This document shows, piece by piece, positions 6,677 through 9,391 of a stretch of 9,391 nt of DNA. The stretch comes from Moraxellaceae bacterium (GTDB taxonomy: Bacteria; Pseudomonadota; Gammaproteobacteria; Pseudomonadales; Moraxellaceae): contig JASLCO010000105.1 of NCBI GenBank assembly GCA_030146505.1, positions 1 to 9,391 on the forward strand, in the 5' to 3' direction. A program made the translations under genes and the position numbers. How positions within the stretch are numbered: the stretch's first letter is position 1; each line of letters begins with the position of its first letter. The notes below the pieces were generated by a model that made no database searches, had not been told where the DNA came from, and was given only the letters and a program-made list of their open reading frames with translations.

Positions 6677-6792
6677 GGGCAGGGTCGCAAGAAAGGTGCG
6701 CCTATCCTGCCGCAAGCCCGCACAGGCGGGAAGCCGTGCGCTGACCATCAGCCGACGCCCGCATTGCGCGGGCATGGCGAATGGCGGCGTGA
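6677..6792 (-). other. Intergenic region with two GC hairpins
   Basis: This 116-bp gap follows the PHA synthase-like gene. It holds two short hairpins: GCCCGC (6757-6762) pairing with GCGGGC (6768-6773), and CCCGC (6717-6721) pairing with GCGGG (6726-6730). Neither has a T run, so they are weak terminators or pause sites at best. No convincing promoter was seen. The downstream genes may be read through from the upstream gene. Confidence 0.35.
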
Positions 6793-7959
6793 TTAATCCG
6801 AGCGTTCCGCCAGCCAGTCTGCGGTCTGCTTCCACACCGTGCGCGAAGCCTTGCTGCCGGAAAGAATGCCCATGTGACCACCGGGCACCACATGGAAGCT
6901 GCGGTCGGCCGAACCCACCAGGTCCATGAGCGTGACCACGGCATCGCGCGTCACCATGGTGTCGCTCTTGCCGGCAAAGGCGAGCAGGCTGGAGGTGATG
7001 CGATCCAGTCGCGCCTCTTCATTGCCGATGGGCATGCGGCCGTCCGCCATTTCATTGTCTATCCAGATGCGCACCATCATGTCCTGGATGATGCCGCCGG
7101 TGTAGGCCACCATGTGATCGAGAAAAGAAGCGTTGGTGGCATGGTCCACCACGAATTCGCGATCGCCGAGATTCTTCAGCAGATCCCAGTAGCCCATCAC
7201 ACTGCCCACCGGATTGGTGAGCTTGAAGCCGACCGTGTTGATCCAGCCGGGCGTGTGCAGCAGGCGCGGGCTGACATTGTGGATGCGGAATCCGGTGTGC
7301 TCGCGTACCCATTCTGCGCGTGCGCTGATGAACTGGTAAACCTTGCCAAGCTGGCCGGACGCATGCGAATTGACAGGTGCGCCCAGCACCACCTGGTTGC
7401 ATATATGGTTGTCGTGCCCCAAGCCGCCGTAACACAGCGTGATGATGCCGCCCATGCTCCAGCCATGCAGCGACAAGTCTTTTTCGCCGCTGTGGGCGCG
7501 CACTCTTTCCAGATATTCAGGCAGCAGTTCGGCCGCATAGGTATGCAGGTTGTAATGCGTCTGCCGGAAGCCCGGCACACCCCAGTCAATGAGATAAACA
7601 TCAAAACCGCGTGCCAGCAGGTATTTCACCAGGCTGCGCTCGGGAAAGAGATCGTAGATCAGCATGTTCACCGCCAATGGCGGCACGATCACCAGGGGAA
7701 TGCGATGTCGTTTGCGGTTCACGCGCAGGGTTTCGCCATCCACGATGATCACGTCTTCGTGCAGCGGCCGGTAATGACGCAGCGAAACGAGGCCGTTGTC
7801 GTGAATCACATCGTAGGGCGTGAGGCCGGCCCGGGAAATTTCCCGGGCATGCAGCAGGCGGTCGCGGGCATTGCCCAGCACGCGGCTGGCGCGTTGGCGC
7901 AAGGTGCGGCGGCTGCTTGCGTGGGCAGTCGCGCGTGCAGGTTTCTGGTAACTGCTCAT
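6793..7959 (-). CDS. PHA synthase (PhaC)-like alpha/beta hydrolase with Ser nucleophile
   Basis: A 388-residue protein with clear similarity to poly(3-hydroxyalkanoate) synthases, close to class III PhaC in length (~355-400). The signature VIVPPLAVNMLIYDLFPERS (90-109) and YLIDWG (122-127) match the PhaC core. The C-terminal part has SDTMV (Asp333) and VVPGGHMGILSGS (His362), in the places of the PhaC catalytic Asp and His. The nucleophile box is GWSMGG (166-171), so Ser168 replaces the Cys found in the GxCxG box of true polymerases. The enzyme may therefore be a hydrolase or an acyltransferase rather than a polymerase. The basic N-terminus (residues 1-45) has no signal peptide. The Shine-Dalgarno is weak. 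No phaE, phaR, phasin or phaAB gene is visible, so a PHA granule operon is not supported here. Confidence 0.85.
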   Translation of the reverse strand: MSSYQKPARATAHASSRRTLRQRASRVLGNARDRLLHAREISRAGLTPYDVIHDNGLVSLRHYRPLHEDVIIVDGETLRVNRKRHRIPLVIVPPLAVNMLIYDLFPERSLVKYLLARGFDVYLIDWGVPGFRQTHYNLHTYAAELLPEYLERVRAHSGEKDLSLHGWSMGGIITLCYGGLGHDNHICNQVVLGAPVNSHASGQLGKVYQFISARAEWVREHTGFRIHNVSPRLLHTPGWINTVGFKLTNPVGSVMGYWDLLKNLGDREFVVDHATNASFLDHMVAYTGGIIQDMMVRIWIDNEMADGRMPIGNEEARLDRITSSLLAFAGKSDTMVTRDAVVTLMDLVGSADRSFHVVPGGHMGILSGSKASRTVWKQTADWLAERSD

Positions 7960-8081
7960 CGGAGGTGTCCGGCCGGAGTCAGGGAGTGATGCTCAGGTCG
8001 CGGAATCTACGCCCGGCATTCGCAGGCGTCCTTGACCATAACGCCCATATTCCTGTCCTGACGGGCCAAGATGGAGCGTGC

Positions 8082-8285
8082 TCAGCGGTCAGGCGGCGCA
8101 CCTTCATCGCATTTGCGGCATTCCAGCATCACGCCGAGGCGCGATTCCCGCCCGGCTTCGCTGATCACCCAGGGGCGGCTGGTCCACGGCGGATTGTGGC
8201 GCACATGCTGGTTGTGGCCGCAGGCCAGTTCGGCTACCCAGTGCGCCTCCTCATCCTGATGAAAACCGGTAATGGCTTGCTGCAT
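8082..8285 (-). CDS. DUF3565 family protein, probable zinc-binding
   Basis: A 67-residue protein from the ATG at 8285 (MQQAITGFHQDEEAHW). I recognise the DUF3565 pattern WVAELACGHNQHVRHNPPW (16-34), followed by a C-terminal CRKC (56-59). Cys22, His24, His27, His30, Cys56 and Cys59 could bind a metal such as zinc; this is inference from the pattern. The frame is open upstream to 8384, but those 33 residues overlap a better reading frame and do not look like the family. The gene begins 2 bp after the stop of a truncated gene, suggesting a former operon. Function unknown. It stands 122 bp upstream of the PHA synthase-like start. Confidence 0.8.
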   Translation of the reverse strand: MQQAITGFHQDEEAHWVAELACGHNQHVRHNPPWTSRPWVISEAGRESRLGVMLECRKCDEGAPPDR

Positions 8286-8287
8286 GT

Positions 8288-8437
8288 TCAGTTTCCGCCG
8301 CGTGACGGCCAATGGGGAGAAGGAGTGCTGTGTTCGATGGTGTCCAATTCGCCTTGCAGGCGCAGACGGGATTTCGGCATGCATGCATCATCCTGCCAGT
8401 GCCGCACGCGAGACAGTTTCAGCCATGGGGTGACATC
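8288..8437 (-). pseudogene. 3' remnant of a chromosomal gene cut by the cassette array
   Basis: An open frame of 49 codons ends with TGA at 8288-8290, 2 bp before the DUF3565 ATG. It reads DVTPWLKLSRVRHWQDDAC..., then MPKSRLRLQGELDTIEH, with protein-like composition and mostly G/C in the third codon position. It has no convincing start codon or ribosome site of its own; an internal ATG would give only 30 residues. On the 5' side it runs directly into the integron-like attC half-site, in frame with the preceding TAA. I infer that it is the tail of a gene whose front was replaced by the cassette array. I do not recognise the family. Confidence 0.5.
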
Positions 8438-8458
8438 GGCTTGAACGAATAGTTAGGA
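8416..8458 (-). repeat. attC-like site of the methyltransferase cassette (incomplete)
   Basis: The minus strand reads TAACTATTCGTTCAAGCC just after the methyltransferase stop. This closely resembles the R''-L'' half of attC sites on aadA-type resistance cassettes. The TAA stop lies inside the R'' core (gttagga on the + strand, 8452-8458). A partner segment GGCTGAAAC (+ 8416-8424) could pair with GTTCAAGCC (+ 8438-8446), leaving one unpaired G as attC hairpins do, but no R' core (GTTRRRY) is recognisable. The site is therefore truncated or decayed. Confidence 0.55.
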
Positions 8459-9163
8459 GAAGTTGCTCAGGGTGCACTTTGACAGCCATGCGTGAATCAG
8501 TCCTGCCTGGAAAAACTGCACTGAAGAATCAAATCCCCCTGATCTGATAATTGATGCAATCCTGTTGGGTGAAAGAATGCCTACATCGTTGGCGTAGGCT
8601 CTGCGCATGCGGTCTATTCCCTCGGGGGTAATATCCGATGCCGTCATCATGTTCATCCAGGCGAGAAGCAATGCTTCATATTCAGGCGAGCTCACATCCG
8701 AAGCCAGGTCAGAGCTTGCGAGAAGCCCACCTGGCTTGAGTCTGAGCGATATTCCCCGGAAAAACCCGGAGCGTTCTTGCTGGTCCAGGATGAATTGGGA
8801 CACCAGGAAGCAAGTGGCTGCGTCATATGGTTCGGTATCCGGAAGCGAATCAAGATAACCTTCGTGAAAATGGCAGCGAGGTGAAAAGCCATCCGCTTCC
8901 GCCCTTCGCCTGCACACATCAAGCATGGGGCCGGAAGGTTCTACGGCAGTAAATCGCCATGCAGGATTCTTTTTGGCGAGATAGGCCAGCTCCGCTCCTG
9001 TCCCCGCTCCAACACAAAGAATGCGCGCGTCAGCGGGTAAGCCGGCAAACAACGATTGCAGAAGGAGATGCAGGCAATCATTGATAGATGCTGTTTTGGC
9101 CCATTGCGCATCATAGCCCGCTGCCTGTTGATCAAATATTGCCCTGATGTCATCTTGATGCAT
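8453..9163 (-). CDS. Class I SAM-dependent methyltransferase (cassette gene)
   Basis: A 236-residue protein with a Rossmann methyltransferase fold. Motif I ILCVGAGTGAELAYLA (48-63) forms the S-adenosylmethionine loop, VEPSGPML (74-81) carries the acidic residue at the end of strand 2 (Glu75), and YDAATCFLVSQFI (113-125) fits motif II. LKPGGLLASSDL (142-153) is the usual post-motif-III segment. It belongs to the UbiE/Tam-like group in appearance; the substrate is unknown. The ATG at 9163 is preferred over the GTG at 9166, because the GGAG is then 6 nt upstream. Base composition is visibly less GC-rich than the genes to the left, and the gene sits between two attC-like sites with almost no flanking DNA, typical of an integron cassette. 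Confidence 0.85.
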   Translation of the reverse strand: MHQDDIRAIFDQQAAGYDAQWAKTASINDCLHLLLQSLFAGLPADARILCVGAGTGAELAYLAKKNPAWRFTAVEPSGPMLDVCRRRAEADGFSPRCHFHEGYLDSLPDTEPYDAATCFLVSQFILDQQERSGFFRGISLRLKPGGLLASSDLASDVSSPEYEALLLAWMNMMTASDITPEGIDRMRRAYANDVGILSPNRIASIIRSGGFDSSVQFFQAGLIHAWLSKCTLSNFS

Positions 9164-9183
9164 CACGTTCTCCGTATTCTCGT

Positions 9184-9247
9184 GGCCTACGTTCGAATTA
9201 AGGGTGCGCTACTGTGCAGCATCGATGCTTGAATTGAGTTGTTATGT
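9184..9247 (-). repeat. attC-like site of the MAPEG-like cassette
   Basis: About 64 bp between the MAPEG-like stop codon and the methyltransferase start form an imperfect stem. The R''-like core ACATAAC (+ 9241-9247) contains the upstream TAA stop. The L''-like CAATTCAAG pairs with TTAATTCG, leaving an unpaired base as in attC hairpins. The far end, CGTAGGCC (+ 9184-9191), resembles but does not match the canonical GTTRRRY core. Plausible but degenerate. Confidence 0.5.
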
Positions 9248-9391
9248 GCCAGAAGAAATTTTTTGGGAAAGCTCAATAAGAAGCCTGACCCAGATGGCAG
9301 CCAGAACACCATTGCTTGCTGCAAAGACCAGCATTCTGTGCATTACCTTGTTGTAGGTAAGATGCACCAGGCTATGAATGACGCGCAGGCT
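9242..9391 (-). CDS. MAPEG-like membrane protein, C-terminal 49 residues (5' end outside window)
   Basis: The frame is open from the right edge to TAA at 9242-9244. It reads SLRVIHSLVHLTYNKVMHR, then the hydrophobic LVFAASNGVLAAIWVRLL and a short polar tail. The R..HSL.HL..N.V..R pattern followed by one last membrane helix resembles the C-terminal end of small four-helix MAPEG-family proteins (membrane-associated eicosanoid/glutathione metabolism), so that is the best guess from a short fragment. It was not found as a full gene because only 150 bases are visible. It is lower in GC than the genes to the left and is probably the preceding cassette in the array. Confidence 0.55.
   Translation of the reverse strand, partial: SLRVIHSLVHLTYNKVMHRMLVFAASNGVLAAIWVRLLIELSQKISSGT

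Larger units (their letters stand above)
8438..9391 (-). mobile_element. Integron gene-cassette array, distal end (partial)
   Basis: Two genes on the same strand, each ended by a TAA embedded in an attC-like core and separated by about 60 bp of imperfect dyad, give the standard cassette layout. The array is read leftward, so attI and the integrase gene would be expected beyond the right edge of the window. The left boundary meets a truncated chromosomal gene. No integrase gene is present here, so the integron assignment rests on the attC-like sites and layout. Confidence 0.5.

Noticed and set aside
6677..6835. N-terminal extension of the short PNPOx-like frame
   Set aside because: It overlaps the end of the PHA synthase-like gene and two GC hairpins and has no conserved look; the ATG at 6676 fits the family start better.
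6793..7959. A complete PHA synthesis operon
   Set aside because: Only the PhaC-like gene is present, its nucleophile is Ser, and no phaA, phaB, phaE, phaR or phasin gene is visible.
6874..7989. + strand open frame (371 codons) opposite the PHA synthase-like gene
   Set aside because: A shadow frame of a well-conserved PhaC-like protein on the other strand.
8286..8384. N-terminal extension of the DUF3565 frame
   Set aside because: These 33 codons do not resemble the family and overlap the more protein-like remnant frame that stops 2 bp before the internal ATG.
7917..8444. + strand open frame (175 codons) over the DUF3565 region
   Set aside because: It covers the DUF3565 gene, the gene remnant and the attC-like site without any family pattern; no good ribosome site.

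Overview
The window is a GC-rich chromosomal stretch, most likely from a gammaproteobacterium of the Xanthomonadales/Nevskiales/Pseudomonas-like group. The placement rests on codon use, on the gene families present, and on a pair of REP elements of the GTAGGAGCGGCTTCAGCCGC type that is common in pseudomonads and Xanthomonadaceae. It is an inference, since there is no rRNA or other marker gene. All base coordinates are + strand.

Layout, left to right. (1) 1-826, + strand: the 3' part of a membrane fatty acid desaturase/carotene hydroxylase-type di-iron enzyme. It ends at a bidirectional terminator shared with the convergent gene. (2) 887-3371, - strand: a lipase-like alpha/beta hydrolase preceded by a perfect TetR-type operator palindrome, and upstream of it a 12-TM MFS exporter of the EntS/MFS_3 type. 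(3) 3372-3609: a 238-bp divergent control region. It holds a plausible sigma70 promoter for the MFS gene, a bulged hairpin, and three hexamers spaced exactly 11 bp apart that resemble a PmrA-type response-regulator box. (4) 3610-4752, + strand: a hemerythrin-like di-iron protein followed by a small four-helix membrane protein that resembles the first helices of heme-copper oxidases/NO reductases. This is a possible O2/NO-handling pair. (5) 4770-4826: an inverted REP pair between convergent genes. (6) 4851-7959, - strand: a PHA synthase-like enzyme with Ser in place of the usual Cys nucleophile, then two translationally coupled genes. The first of these is a short PNPOx-like protein. The second is an unusual PNPOx-GAF-winged-helix-like fusion that looks like a flavin/redox or ligand sensor. 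(7) 8082-8285, - strand: a small DUF3565 protein. (8) 8286-9391, - strand: the distal end of what looks like an integron gene-cassette array. A complete methyltransferase cassette and the end of a MAPEG-like cassette have TAA stops embedded in attC-like core sites. The array abuts a 3' gene remnant that sits 2 bp before the DUF3565 gene.

How the genes may work together. The left half has a membrane-lipid flavour (desaturase, lipase, fatty-acid-type TetR operator). The centre looks like a gas/redox-responsive cluster (hemerythrin, mini heme-copper-oxidase-like protein, PNPOx-GAF sensor). The right end is accessory DNA with visibly lower GC. Apart from the cassette junction I see no complete mobile element, tRNA, rRNA or CRISPR array. 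No gene-free stretch exceeds 300 bp. The gap 7960-8081 shows no convincing promoter or terminator.
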